In this document: positions 18,123 to 27,880 of the stretch, piece after piece
How positions within the stretch are numbered: position 1 is the first letter of the stretch
Layout of the letters: each line of letters begins with the position of its first letter
From: Kistimonas sp964291505
Lineage (GTDB): Bacteria > Pseudomonadota > Gammaproteobacteria > Pseudomonadales > Endozoicomonadaceae
DNA length: 64,000 nucleotides
NCBI GenBank assembly: GCA_964291505.2
Contig: OZ220199.1
Coordinates: 310,001 to 374,000, forward strand
Direction: 5' to 3'
Notes under the pieces: generated by a model
What the model saw: the letters and a program-made list of their open reading frames with translations, nothing else
Told to the model about the DNA's origin: nothing
Database searches by the model: none
Translations under genes and position numbers: made by a program

Positions 18123-18680
18123 CTACCGTATAACTATTTTAGGATCATAATAATATGTTCTTACAACCTGTGGCTCTCCATGAACCAACTTAATTAACTT
18201 AAAATGAATATCATAATTTAGTTCAGATCCAACTGTCGCACTATCAAGGACTGTCGCTTCTGTATAGTCAACTTTTGACGAAATACTCGAAAGCTCACCT
18301 CTTGAATTATACGCCCTCATACTTTGTTGAGTTTTAGTCACACAATAATCAACTTCTCCCCCAGAATTATAATTTTTCATATTCTGACTCCACAAAGAAT
18401 ATTGATGAGATACTGGAGAAATATCATCGATAATTAGACAATATTCTGGCGATGGCCTTATGGGGCTTTCATACCAACGAACATTATCACCAGGAGATGC
18501 GTAGACACTGAGATCTGAAGACGCCTGATTTGACTCAACATTTGATGAAACAGTAATCATTCTTACTCTGTCACGCAAAACATCTAAAGGGATCATTGCT
18601 GTAGATGAAGGATTTTTCTCATATTCTTCAATAAAGCTTCTTTGATCTAATACAACAATAATGCTTACTATATTTCCCAT
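18123..18680 (-). CDS. PixA/AidA-type inclusion-body family protein
   Basis: A 185-residue protein; the start is at ATG 18680, eight bases after GAGAGG. The layout follows PixA/AidA proteins: an N-terminal hydrophobic strand ending in DQRSFIEEY (the family's 'DT..I...YPNPS' position), then SSNVESNQASSDLSVYASPG followed by DNVRWYESPI, and a C-terminal RTYYYDPKIVI like the family's 'YFYWDPTI'. PixA forms cytoplasmic inclusions in Xenorhabdus; AidA is a quorum-linked host-interaction protein in other bacteria. It is the third gene of a tight leftward trio in AT-rich DNA. The family match is by eye. Confidence 0.7.
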   Translation of the reverse strand: MGNIVSIIVVLDQRSFIEEYEKNPSSTAMIPLDVLRDRVRMITVSSNVESNQASSDLSVYASPGDNVRWYESPIRPSPEYCLIIDDISPVSHQYSLWSQNMKNYNSGGEVDYCVTKTQQSMRAYNSRGELSSISSKVDYTEATVLDSATVGSELNYDIHFKLIKLVHGEPQVVRTYYYDPKIVIR

Positions 18681-18698
18681 CACTTAATCCTCTCCATG

Positions 18699-19352
18699 TT
18701 ACTTTTTGGGCTCTATACTAAACAGGACTTTATGAGGTTTAACGTCATTCGGCTGGAATCGTATTGTGTATTCAACCTTTCCATCATCATAAGAATAGTT
18801 CTTTGATATATATTCCCCAGCTGATATTTCACAAGGTTTAGACTTTTTATCTTTATGTTTATTTGATTTCATATGCTCTATAACCCCCTCTCCTTTTCCA
18901 TGCAACTTGTCTTTATAAGAGTGATTAAAAGCTCCAAAGCCAGCATGAAATGTATCACTGGAACTTGTCTTCACATAAAAAACAAAATAATCATCCTGCT
19001 TGAGTCCTTTATCTACAACTTTATAAACAATTAATGTTTCGACATGCTTCCCTTTCCCTTCCAATGTCATCTTTGAAATAGGTGAATCAGCCTTCAACCC
19101 TTGATCTTCGGTTTCAATTTCAACTTTAGGACCTATCTTCCAAGCTGGAGTTTCTATCCATGCGCCATGTACAGGCTTACTTGTATTTGTTACAAGCTCA
19201 AATGTCATTTCAGTTGAATTAGTTATCACTACCACCATATCTGGATCTGCATCAGCTTTAAAATAACCTAAAAGCTTCATTCCAAAGTCCAACGAACTAT
19301 CCGCTGTAGATATAACGTCTCCCACGTTAGCAGATTTACTCGTATCAGTCAT
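18699..19352 (-). CDS. Unknown protein, paralogue of the next upstream gene
   Basis: A 217-residue protein with a strong AAGGAG site. It shares long blocks with the 212-residue neighbour: DFGMKLLGYF, DPDMVVVITNSTE, TSKPVHGAWIETPAWKIG, SKMTLEGKGKHVET and a C-terminal IRFQPNDVKPHKVLFSIEPKK. The pattern of alternating hydrophobic strands suggests a beta-sandwich. There is no signal peptide or membrane segment. I do not recognise a family. Confidence 0.65.
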   Translation of the reverse strand: MTDTSKSANVGDVISTADSSLDFGMKLLGYFKADADPDMVVVITNSTEMTFELVTNTSKPVHGAWIETPAWKIGPKVEIETEDQGLKADSPISKMTLEGKGKHVETLIVYKVVDKGLKQDDYFVFYVKTSSSDTFHAGFGAFNHSYKDKLHGKGEGVIEHMKSNKHKDKKSKPCEISAGEYISKNYSYDDGKVEYTIRFQPNDVKPHKVLFSIEPKK

Positions 19353-19393
19353 AGATATCTCCTTATAGGATTATTAAATCAAAAATATTTATA

Positions 19394-20032
19394 TCACTCT
19401 TCAATCACATATGAATAACTCCAATCCTTTTTGGGCTCTATATTAAACAGGACCTTAAACGGACTTACATCATTAGGTTGAAACTGGATAAAAAAGGGAA
19501 CTTGCCGGCCAACATCAAGCTCTAAGTACTCACCTTGTGACAAACAATGCTTGCTGTGATCCTCGTCTTTGATATGTTGAATAATATCCTCTCCTTTACC
19601 AAGTACGAGATCCTTCCAGCGTTTTTCCCTATAAACACCAACACCTGCATGGAAAGTGCTATCTTGAGTACTAATATAAAAGACCAACAACTGAGCTACT
19701 GGAAAGTGATCGATCACCTCATAAAATTTATAAACAATTGTTGTTTCAATTTTTCGTCCCTTACCTTCAAGAGTCATACGAGACATTGGCGAATCATGCA
19801 TGGATGCTTCTATCTGACTACCAACATCAGTATGACAGCCTATTTTCCAATCAGGTGTTTTTATCCAGGCCCCATGAAGGGGTTTGCTTGTGGAGGGATA
19901 CAAATGAAATTCATACTCCGTAGAATTATTCACCAAAACAACCATGTCGGGATCTGTATCAGGCGTAACATAACTAAGAGCCCTCATTCCGAAATCAAGG
20001 GCTTCCATCGTCACTTCTAACCGAGATGACAT
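19394..20032 (-). CDS. Unknown protein, first of the paralogous pair before the PixA-type gene
   Basis: A 212-residue protein with an AAGGA site. It is homologous to the next gene along its length (DFGMRALSYV, DPDMVVLVNNSTE, SKPLHGAWIKTPDWKIG, SRMTLEGKGRKIET, FIQFQPNDVSPFKVLFNIE). The 41-base gap and same strand indicate an operon: paralogue-paralogue-PixA type. Possible roles are inclusion formation or toxin/lectin-like function; nothing in the sequence decides. Confidence 0.65.
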   Translation of the reverse strand: MSSRLEVTMEALDFGMRALSYVTPDTDPDMVVLVNNSTEYEFHLYPSTSKPLHGAWIKTPDWKIGCHTDVGSQIEASMHDSPMSRMTLEGKGRKIETTIVYKFYEVIDHFPVAQLLVFYISTQDSTFHAGVGVYREKRWKDLVLGKGEDIIQHIKDEDHSKHCLSQGEYLELDVGRQVPFFIQFQPNDVSPFKVLFNIEPKKDWSYSYVIEE

Positions 20033-20269
20033 AATACGAATTCCTTTAAGTATTATTATTCAATAACTTTACAATTAGGTTATAGGGCAATAGCTCATCA
20101 TCATTAAGAGAATAGAAAAGCACATATCTAACCACTTGGTCAAGAAAGTTAAAAATCATCATTTTGATATATGCAAAACTTAAAACCCTATAATATTTTT
20201 TGATAGCGCTATATCTGGCGCTGACATTTCACAATACGGCTTTATAGGATCTCGTCAAGCACAATCTAT

Positions 20270-21040
20270 TCACATGGAATACGACAGTAACTTATGGGTC
20301 AAAGCCGTACGATTCTTAACCGATAATTTGGAGAATATATTCTTCATATGGGTTCGTACTGTAGTAAAACTGATATCAAGTTCGTAAGAAATGGCTTTAT
20401 CACCTTTGCCCATTAACACTTTCGCGGCTATTTCAGCTTCCCGTGTTGTTAGTGAATAGGCTTCTTTTAGCAAGTCTGGGTTGATCGCCTGGGCAGGTTG
20501 AGATGCTGTGGTCTCTACTTCATTTCGCCCTATATGCTTTAACCCCTGAGTGATGTAGGGCCGAAGTGTCTGCAAAATTTCCAGATCATTCTGGGTGAAG
20601 TTACTCCTGCCGGCATGTCGCCAGATTCTAAGGTCTCCAATATTGAGGTCATTATCCAGGGCGTACATATTCACGCCATAATGCAATCCGTCTTTACTCA
20701 GGAAATCATTATAAAACTCGGTTTTGACCAGATCAGGCTGGCTGATCACTTCATTCACGCTGCTGGCTTTACCCAGGGCCTGCAATTTAAACGTGATGGG
20801 ATCATTGAACTGATAATACGCTTCATACTGCTTGAGGTTGTTGTTATCCATATTGATGGACACACGCTCGGTGAAACACTGCTGTTGCTCATTCCATACA
20901 AAGGACGCATAAAAATCTGCATCCAGCAGCTCCAGCAATCGGTGACCAAGATGCAGACGCAACGCACTGCTCGAATCAGACTGATTCAATAAATCAATAA
21001 TGTCATACAGGTTTCTGAGTTTTGTCCCTGTCAGGTGCAT
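20270..21040 (-). CDS. LuxR-type transcriptional regulator
   Basis: A 256-residue protein. The N-terminal about 165 residues look like a GAF/PAS-type sensing domain. The C-terminal HTH is a clear LuxR type (LTTREAEIAAKVLMGKGDKA then ISYELDISFTTVRTHMKNIF, about 197-240). It lacks the usual autoinducer-domain signature that I could verify, so the signal is unknown. It is divergent from the amino-acid-oxidase-like cluster and probably controls it. Confidence 0.85.
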   Translation of the reverse strand: MHLTGTKLRNLYDIIDLLNQSDSSSALRLHLGHRLLELLDADFYASFVWNEQQQCFTERVSINMDNNNLKQYEAYYQFNDPITFKLQALGKASSVNEVISQPDLVKTEFYNDFLSKDGLHYGVNMYALDNDLNIGDLRIWRHAGRSNFTQNDLEILQTLRPYITQGLKHIGRNEVETTASQPAQAINPDLLKEAYSLTTREAEIAAKVLMGKGDKAISYELDISFTTVRTHMKNIFSKLSVKNRTALTHKLLSYSM

Positions 21041-21338
21041 CGCGGTCTCCCTCGCAACGGCAAGAACGTAAAATACCCTATAAAAACAAGGAAAACAAAG
21101 TCATCAATGACAATACCTTCATGACATAAAGGTTAAGCGTAGCCGAGCAAGACGACAACAATATTAAAACACAACCCCACTGCACGACTTCAGTGCATTT
21201 TTCTCATCCCAATTGCAACAGACTCATCAAAATTGAGGATACAGGCATTTAATTTTTTGCTGATAACGTTAGTTTACAGGCTACGGTAAGCCGTTACTTC
21301 AAAGACAAAACGCACAATAACAAGGCAAGGGAAAAGCG
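21041..21338. promoter_or_regulatory. Divergent region between the LuxR gene and the flavoenzyme cluster
   Basis: About 300 bases, AT-rich. It should contain promoters for both directions. No clear operator dyad was recognised. Confidence 0.4.
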
Positions 21339-23051
21339 ATGACGTTCTTTGTTACCCGTAAAAGTGGGTTACCCCGCGCAGAATCGGATCAACTCCAGAA
21401 AAGCTTTATCGATATTCTCTACGACCACCGGAAATTCCTTGATGACCACGGCGGATTCCTTGGCCCGGAGTCACTGGCCAAGCAGTGCTGCGATAAAAAA
21501 ATTGCCATCATTGGTGCAGGTCCGGCAGGACTCGCCTCCGCTTGGTTCCTGATGAAAATGGGGTTAAAACCCGATATCTACGAAGCCGAGGAAGCTCGGG
21601 TCGGCGGCCGGATCTGGACACACCACTGCACAGACGCGCCGCACGCCCTGTTTGAAATGGGCGCCATGCGGGTTCCGCCTTCGGAGCAGGTTTTCAAGTA
21701 TTTTGCTGATCTGTACAGGATGCCTTCAGGGCCCTTTCCTGATCCCGGTATTGTTGATACGCGGCTTCAGTATCAGGGCAAAACCTATGATTGGGATGAA
21801 GGAGAGGATGTCCCTGCAATCTTCCAGGGTGTAAAGGAAGACTGGGAAGCTCTCGTCACCGAAAAAATGGAGCCCATCGCCAACTCCCTCAAGGACGGCG
21901 ACTTCGACCAGGCACAGACACAATGGCAGGCATTGCTCACCGGAGAAGACACCGGCTGGAGCAACCTCAGTTTCTACGGCGCACTGAAACAACAGTTTCC
22001 CCATTGGACGGCCAGGGAGTTTGACCTGTTCGGCACGCTGGGAATTGGTTCTGGCGGTTTCGGCCCATTGTATGCGGTTAACTTTGCCGAGATCGCCCGG
22101 CTGGTCATTAATGGTCTGGAGGATTCTCAGGAATTCTATCCTGAAGGCATGGATAAGCTGGTCGACGGTCTGTATTCCACCCAGACCCCCATTCATGACA
22201 GTACGCCGCACTCTCTGGAAACCTGGAGCCAAATCCGTTTCAACCAGCCGGTGAAATCCGTCACCAGCAAGGCGGATGGTGGGGTTGAAGTAAAATCCAT
22301 TGATCCTTGCGGACATACCTGCATAGAAAATTACGATGCCGTCATCGTGGCCACCACGACCCGCTCCATGGAAATCGATCTGCGGCTGACCAACCCGGTC
22401 GAAACCTCTCCGCTCAACAATGACGAGATCACTGCCGTTCAGAATCTTCACCTGATGAACTCGTCCAAACTGTTTCTGCGGACCCGCACCAAGTTCTGGA
22501 CAACCGACGAATGGAAAGCCCGGAATCTGCCAGAAAATATCCAGACCGATGGCCTGTGCCGGGGTGTTTATTGCCTGGATTATCCCGGTACTGACAGCGG
22601 CGTCGTCCTGCTCAGCTACACCTGGGGCGACGACTCCACCAAGCTGATAGCCCTGGATGTGGGCACCCGGGAAAAGATTCTGCTGAATTCACTGGAATCT
22701 GCCTGCCCTGAATTTGTTGAGAAACTGCGGAAAGAAATCTGCGACAGCAAAAATGTTGACTGGCAGCTGGAACCCAATTATTTCGGTGCATTCAAACTCA
22801 ATCAGCCCGGACAGGACCTGGAAAACCAGCATCTGTATAGCCAGTTCCTCTCCGTTAAAAACCCGGCAACCGACAAAGGCGTGTATCTGGCCGGCGACAG
22901 CGTTTCCTGGTCCGGCGGCTGGATTGAAGGTGCCCTGCAGACGGCGATGAATGCCTCAGCAGCGGTTATTTCGCGACTGGCCGGGGAAAGAGCCCTTTAT
23001 CCACATAACCCCCTCACACAGAAATCAGATCTCTTTGATTACGGTACCTGA
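21339..23051 (+). CDS. Flavin amine oxidase, L-amino-acid-oxidase / amino acid 2-monooxygenase type
   Basis: A 570-residue FAD enzyme. The Rossmann motif is GAGPAGLASAW (59-69), followed by the ribose-binding Glu in YEAEEARVGGRIW. GAMRVP at 108-113 is typical of L-amino acid oxidases and of tryptophan/phenylalanine 2-monooxygenases. The C-terminal FAD motif LAGDSVSWSGGWIEGALQTA is near 525-545. There is no signal peptide, so it is probably cytoplasmic. AGGGAAAA precedes the ATG. The substrate is not readable. It is first of three same-strand genes with a divergent LuxR regulator. Confidence 0.85.
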   Translation: MTFFVTRKSGLPRAESDQLQKSFIDILYDHRKFLDDHGGFLGPESLAKQCCDKKIAIIGAGPAGLASAWFLMKMGLKPDIYEAEEARVGGRIWTHHCTDAPHALFEMGAMRVPPSEQVFKYFADLYRMPSGPFPDPGIVDTRLQYQGKTYDWDEGEDVPAIFQGVKEDWEALVTEKMEPIANSLKDGDFDQAQTQWQALLTGEDTGWSNLSFYGALKQQFPHWTAREFDLFGTLGIGSGGFGPLYAVNFAEIARLVINGLEDSQEFYPEGMDKLVDGLYSTQTPIHDSTPHSLETWSQIRFNQPVKSVTSKADGGVEVKSIDPCGHTCIENYDAVIVATTTRSMEIDLRLTNPVETSPLNNDEITAVQNLHLMNSSKLFLRTRTKFWTTDEWKARNLPENIQTDGLCRGVYCLDYPGTDSGVVLLSYTWGDDSTKLIALDVGTREKILLNSLESACPEFVEKLRKEICDSKNVDWQLEPNYFGAFKLNQPGQDLENQHLYSQFLSVKNPATDKGVYLAGDSVSWSGGWIEGALQTAMNASAAVISRLAGERALYPHNPLTQKSDLFDYGT

Positions 23052-23069
23052 GGCCACTGAAAACCCTGC

Positions 23070-23107
23070 ATAACCGGCACAACCCCGCATTGGGCTGGGC
23101 CGGTTAT
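23070..23107 (+). repeat. Hairpin between the two flavoenzyme genes
   Basis: Exact 9-bp arms ATAACCGGC (23070-23078) and GCCGGTTAT (23099-23107). There is no T-tract. It could reduce read-through into the second gene. Confidence 0.45.
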
Positions 23108-23213
23108 CGCTATGGGTATCAATGGTTGCAACGACACATTTTCACCCCCGCTCTGATGCCTGATCACCAGAACGGATAAACCAGGGATGCATTCACGACA
23201 AAGGAGCCTGTCA

Positions 23214-24923
23214 ATGAACACCCAACCATCCGTGGCAGAGGCATTAAAAGCCTGCCTGGGCAGCAAAGAACAGTACCCCCTCATTCTCTCTGACTGTGAA
23301 GACTGCAATGGCAACGGGCTGCTGTACGAACAGGCCAGAAAGGTGTTTAACCGGAAATTTCAGTTTCGCCCCAGCGCCATTGTGTTTGTCGAAAACAGCA
23401 GTCAGGTCAGCGACATCGTTCAGTTTGCCAATCAAAACAAGATCAATATCCGGGTACGCTCCGGTGGTCATGATCATGAAGGGGAGTGTTCCGCGACCGA
23501 TGTCATCCTGATTGATTTCAGCAAGATGAACCGCATCACCCCAACCAAAGCGCCCCAGGGATGTGACGAGACGGCAGACTATGTGACCATTCAGCCCGGC
23601 GCCCGCTTTGCCCATGTCAAAGCAGAATTGGACCGGCTGGGGTTGGGCATTCCTCACGGCACCTGCCAGACCGTCGGTATTGCCGGCTATACCATGGGCG
23701 GCGGTTGGGGGCCGTGGACGCGCAAGTACGGTATGGGTTGTGAGTATTTAGTGGCAGCCACGATTGTGCTGGGTGATGGTAAAATCCTACAAGTCGATGC
23801 AACGTCTCGCGAATCACGACTGCTCTGGGCATTAAGAGGCGGTGGCGGCTTTAGTTATGGCATCGTCACAGAACTGGTTTTCAAGGCCTTTAAACTACCG
23901 CTGGTTGCTTTCGACTTTCACCTTCCGGTTAACCAGTATTTCCCCGACCTTACCGCCGTTGAGATATTGGAAGCCTGGGAAAAACTCATTGCCCCCGGTG
24001 AGAATCCTAACCTGATTGGCACAAATCTGAAGATCAGCACCAAAGCCCTTGCAGAAGGGGCAACACCAGATCCTGACGCCAAACTGGACTGCGTTATGAA
24101 TGGCTATGTGGCAGATGAATGGGGCGATCTAATGAAACTGATCATCATCATTTTGAATCACTTTGACCCCAAAGGCGCTAAGTCTCGTAAACAGACAGAT
24201 ATTGAGAAAAGCATCCATAAAAAAGGGTTGAAGATCTTTGCCTACCATGCAGACAAAACCCTGAAACGCCATAAACTGGCCCATGCCAGTGAGTGGTCAT
24301 TCGCATCCTGGGATCGACACCAGGGCAGCACACAGAATCCTGAACTGCATCTGGACGGGGACTGTCCGGCACCGCATAAAATCACTTCTCGCCTTGTCGA
24401 TACCTGCGGCTGGGATGACGAAAGCCGCAAGGCCCTGATCTGTTCACTACAGTCTCCGCTACTCCCTCGCTATGACGGTCCAGAAAAAAACTGTGAGGAT
24501 AAATTCCGCATTCACACCTACATCACCCTGGGAGCAATCTCCGGTGAGTATTACAGCCACCATATCCAGAACGATGAGCTGGGTTGCGCCTTCCCCTACA
24601 GCGACCGCCCGTTCACGATCCAGTATCAGGCCTGGTGGGATCAGCCGGAACGGAACGAAACGACCGGGAAATGTGAATCCGGCTGTTCGGCAGAGCATCA
24701 GGTGATCCAGAACCGTTTTCACAGTAACCGCGCGGAAGACTGGATAGCAACCTGCCGAAATTATCCCATTCCCCATACCAGTGGCGCATTCATCAGCTTT
24801 AAGGACGCTTCTATTCCGACAGCCACCTATTTCGGCAACAACTACCAGGATCTGATGCAAACCAAGCTCGATTACAGCAGGGACAAAAACTGTCTGTTCA
24901 GATCCCGGAAAACGATTCTCTAG
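23214..24923 (+). CDS. Berberine-bridge-type FAD oxidase with bicovalent flavin motif
   Basis: 569 residues from ATG 23214, chosen because AAGGAG lies nine bases upstream. A FAD_binding_4 domain carries RSGGHDHEG, whose His (about 86) is the 8-alpha-histidyl attachment site in the family, and HGTCQTVGIAGYTMGGG, whose Cys (about 151) is the 6-S-cysteinyl site. Bicovalent flavin is therefore likely. A BBE-like C-terminal segment is degenerate. Family members oxidise sugars, alkaloids or other natural products. No signal peptide. Unusually many cysteines occur in the C-terminal half. Confidence 0.85.
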   Translation: MNTQPSVAEALKACLGSKEQYPLILSDCEDCNGNGLLYEQARKVFNRKFQFRPSAIVFVENSSQVSDIVQFANQNKINIRVRSGGHDHEGECSATDVILIDFSKMNRITPTKAPQGCDETADYVTIQPGARFAHVKAELDRLGLGIPHGTCQTVGIAGYTMGGGWGPWTRKYGMGCEYLVAATIVLGDGKILQVDATSRESRLLWALRGGGGFSYGIVTELVFKAFKLPLVAFDFHLPVNQYFPDLTAVEILEAWEKLIAPGENPNLIGTNLKISTKALAEGATPDPDAKLDCVMNGYVADEWGDLMKLIIIILNHFDPKGAKSRKQTDIEKSIHKKGLKIFAYHADKTLKRHKLAHASEWSFASWDRHQGSTQNPELHLDGDCPAPHKITSRLVDTCGWDDESRKALICSLQSPLLPRYDGPEKNCEDKFRIHTYITLGAISGEYYSHHIQNDELGCAFPYSDRPFTIQYQAWWDQPERNETTGKCESGCSAEHQVIQNRFHSNRAEDWIATCRNYPIPHTSGAFISFKDASIPTATYFGNNYQDLMQTKLDYSRDKNCLFRSRKTIL

Positions 24924-25046
24924 AGGATAACGAACAGGGATGCCTGAACGCCGCGTGTCAGGCTGTCTGCAACTGACGGCTCAGTGCAGTTCATGGGCCA
25001 GCTATACGATGTAACCAGTATAAAAAAACCTGATGGGGACTTTGCC

Positions 25047-26853
25047 ATGAAACGCTTACTTGCCGCCTGTCTACTAATGGCAGGCACCTTTTTTTATTGG
25101 AGCGGTGCGGTTGCTGAAAGCAACGAAACCCGAACGGCGGATGCCATACAATCCGCCATGTATTACAACGCAGACATTCGTGATGCTGAAGAATGTGCCA
25201 TGGAAGTCAGAAACGGGCAGCTGGTTGCCCTTTCCAAAGACGGCAAGCTGATTTCCAACCCGGCCATGACCTGCCCGGATATGTTTTCCTGGAAACTCTT
25301 TGTTGATGTCGTCAAGGACCGCTTCTGGTCCAACTGGGCGGATGAATCACAAAACTGGCCAGCCAAACCCTATCCGCTGTGCGAAGAGGGAGAAAGCGGA
25401 AACTGTTGTACACCCGGCAGCAATGACGACAAAAACGGCCACTGCCCTTACTATCCCGGTGATGCCCACAAAGACCGCCTGACACTATTAACCAATACCA
25501 TCGGTACCGAGGCGGAAAAGCTGGCGGAAGAACTCTTGCGGGTAGGACGCATTCCTTTCGTCGACCATATGGATACCCGCCAGTCACTCAAGAAAGATGG
25601 CTGGAAATTATTCAAGAGCAGCAGTGACGACAGCCAGCCCTCCCCTTCCTGTGATGCCGTGGTGGTTAGACGGAACGCCTACCAACGTCATCCCCCAGAT
25701 TCTCACGAATTTCAATCCACCGGGATCAGAAAGCATTGGCCGGGTCATTCGTCAGACCAATGCAGAAGTGACGGTCCGAAACAAAACCTTCCATGAATAC
25801 CTGTATTACAACGATCTCTACAATGCCAACGGTGTGGCTGATATCTACAAGCGTAATGCCGATAATCTGGCCAGGAATTGCGAGATTGATGGCAAACAAA
25901 AGGTCTGCAGTAACGCACCTTACCACCAGCCAAACAAATCCTATTCAGCCAGTAACAAAACCCCCAGCCTGGCCACGGTGGATCTGCCCTTTGACGCCAT
26001 CATGATCAAGAGTAACTGGCTACATCAGGACCTTGCCAATGCGCTGAAACTGATAGGAAATCAGCAAGACTATGTCAGCAAGCATCTGGCCACCCAAATT
26101 TCGCTGGATGCACTCAGTATTCCCTACGACAAAAAGGCCAATCCCGGCGGACAGTGCAATTTGAAAGGCACTCACTACCTGGTAGCTTTTCATGTTTCAT
26201 CGAAGGATGTCCCCAACTGGGTCTGGACCACCTTTGAGCACAAAGATCTGCCGGGGCGTTGTGACTACACCGGCTGTAATGATGCCTTCGGCTACCAGAG
26301 CCAGGATAACCTGCCGACAGGAGTGGCCAAAAACTACGTGGCGCCAAACGAGCGCAGTGACCACCTCAACAGTCCTTCCCAAGTCTTTGGCATTGACCAG
26401 GGTTATCCGGAAGAACAGCGAACGGCAGCACTGAGTAACGTGTTCAACGGCATGAACATCGGCACCGGAGAAAGCACCAGTCCCTATGAGCCAGATCCCG
26501 AGGACAAGGCCTGGTTAAACTACCGTCTGAAAGGTTCCCAGGTGGAGTTTGTCACCGCTACCGGGCGCCCCACCCTGTTGGGTAACTCCGTCACCGAAGG
26601 CGGCTTCATGGACGGTTCCAGCTGTATTACCTGCCATGCCCGAGCCGGTGTTTATGTCAGTGAAAACGATGAGATCGACTTTGCCCGGCTCAGTGTCTTT
26701 ATGCGCAGTATCACGGACTACGGCTATGCCCGCAGCGCCAACGGCATTCCCAATCCATCCTGGTACAACGTCAGTGACAACCCTCCCAGGCTGGAGGTAC
26801 TGCAGACCGATTTCATCTGGGGTTTCCTGAATGCGCAACCGCTGGATGACTGA
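25047..26853 (+). pseudogene. Secreted CxxCH (cytochrome c-like) protein with a frameshift
   Basis: It starts at ATG 25047 (GGGGA upstream) with signal peptide MKRLLAACLLMAGTFF through AVA. Frame 1 runs to about 25640. The same protein then continues in another frame (PWWLDGTPTNVIPQILTNF onward) to 26853, so one extra base lies at about 25633-25660, where the C-rich run CCCTCCCC is a likely slip site. One c-type haem motif, CITCH, is near the C-terminus, and a Cys/Asn/Gly-rich stretch lies near residues 105-130. A roughly 600-residue periplasmic protein that may accept electrons from the flavoenzymes is inferred. It may be a true pseudogene or a sequence error. Confidence 0.7.
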
Positions 26854-27175
26854 TTAAACTGATTGTCTGCGACAAAATACAACGGGGATAGAACAGCATA
26901 TCTATATAATCAATTTGCTGTCTCGGGCATGACTGTTCTATCCTTGATCTCACTGAGTTCCATGACCATAGTATTTATCACCAATGATCTGATATCACTA
27001 TTGACAACACCGCATCACAAACCCGTTGAAAAATGACCTCACCAAACCAATATTAATGATGCAGTGGAAAAATGATAACCAGATCAAACATTGTTGTTAC
27101 CCACCCCTAATAGAACCATTCTAAAACAGTGGAGTCATTAGCTGTTGAGAGCACATTATTTTTGGAGAAATCCCT
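26854..27175. other. Intergenic region with an inverted repeat
   Basis: About 320 bases. Exact 11-bp arms GGATAGAACAG (26886-26896) and CTGTTCTATCC (26933-26943) form a possible terminator or protein-binding dyad just after the cytochrome-like gene. The rest is AT-rich and presumably holds the promoter of the ankyrin gene. Confidence 0.5.
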
Positions 27176-27880
27176 ATGGCTTCAGCCCCTCAGAGAACAG
27201 CTATTCGATATTCACCCTATGCAGTCGAGCTACCCCATATAACATCCGAGTTTTTAACTCAGGAAGTATCACCTCAAAATCGGCCCGGTTTTTTTTTCAA
27301 AGCAAAACAATATCTTTCGTTAACAGATGAAAAAAAGAAATTAGAAGAAAGACTAATAAAAGCATCATCAGACATACTGGAACCCGTAGAAAAAAATAGA
27401 ATAGAGCTCGAAGCAATAGCATTAATAGAGTCAATGGATAATACAAAACTAGAGGAAATGTATATAGGGCTCGAGCCCAGGGAGCACGTCAGGGTTCCAC
27501 CTCTGGAATTCTGCCTTAAGCATAGGCTGGTCGGTACTGCCACAAGATTGATTTCAAAAGATGTAAACCTGAAAACCAAATACACTACCGAAGGTCATAA
27601 ACTACTGGACTTTGCCTTAATAGCATATTTTAACGTATGGTACGATGCATGTTTGCAGAATACATTATCCTATGACGCTGACTGGGAAGGACACAGAAAT
27701 CTAAAAACCATCGTCAATTATCTTATTAACAGTGGTGCCAGCGTTAATTTCCATACTCACAATCTTCTCTATTTCAAGAGTATCTCAATATTAGATCGTG
27801 CTTTGAGATATTTATATTGTCCAGAAATCGCGAGAACACTTATTCAAAAAGGCGCAAATGTGCGAGGACACATCGACTGA
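27176..27880 (+). CDS. N-terminal part of an ankyrin-repeat protein (frame ends before the SOCS-box part)
   Basis: A 234-residue frame with a GGAG site eight bases upstream of its ATG. After a charged helical region (about 45-85), ankyrin-like units appear: LEFCLKHRLVGTATRLISKD, HKLLDFALIAYF, LKTIVNYLINSGASVNFHTH and PEIARTLIQKGANV. The frame stops in the middle of an ankyrin unit. The next frame, overlapping by 23 bases, continues it exactly (DKNPLILTIT fits the 'G.TPL..A' position). Removing one base near 27876-27885 would give one protein of about 600 residues. It could be a split pseudogene, a sequence error, or two coupled proteins. AT-rich relative to its neighbours. Confidence 0.75.
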   Translation: MASAPQRTAIRYSPYAVELPHITSEFLTQEVSPQNRPGFFFKAKQYLSLTDEKKKLEERLIKASSDILEPVEKNRIELEAIALIESMDNTKLEEMYIGLEPREHVRVPPLEFCLKHRLVGTATRLISKDVNLKTKYTTEGHKLLDFALIAYFNVWYDACLQNTLSYDADWEGHRNLKTIVNYLINSGASVNFHTHNLLYFKSISILDRALRYLYCPEIARTLIQKGANVRGHID

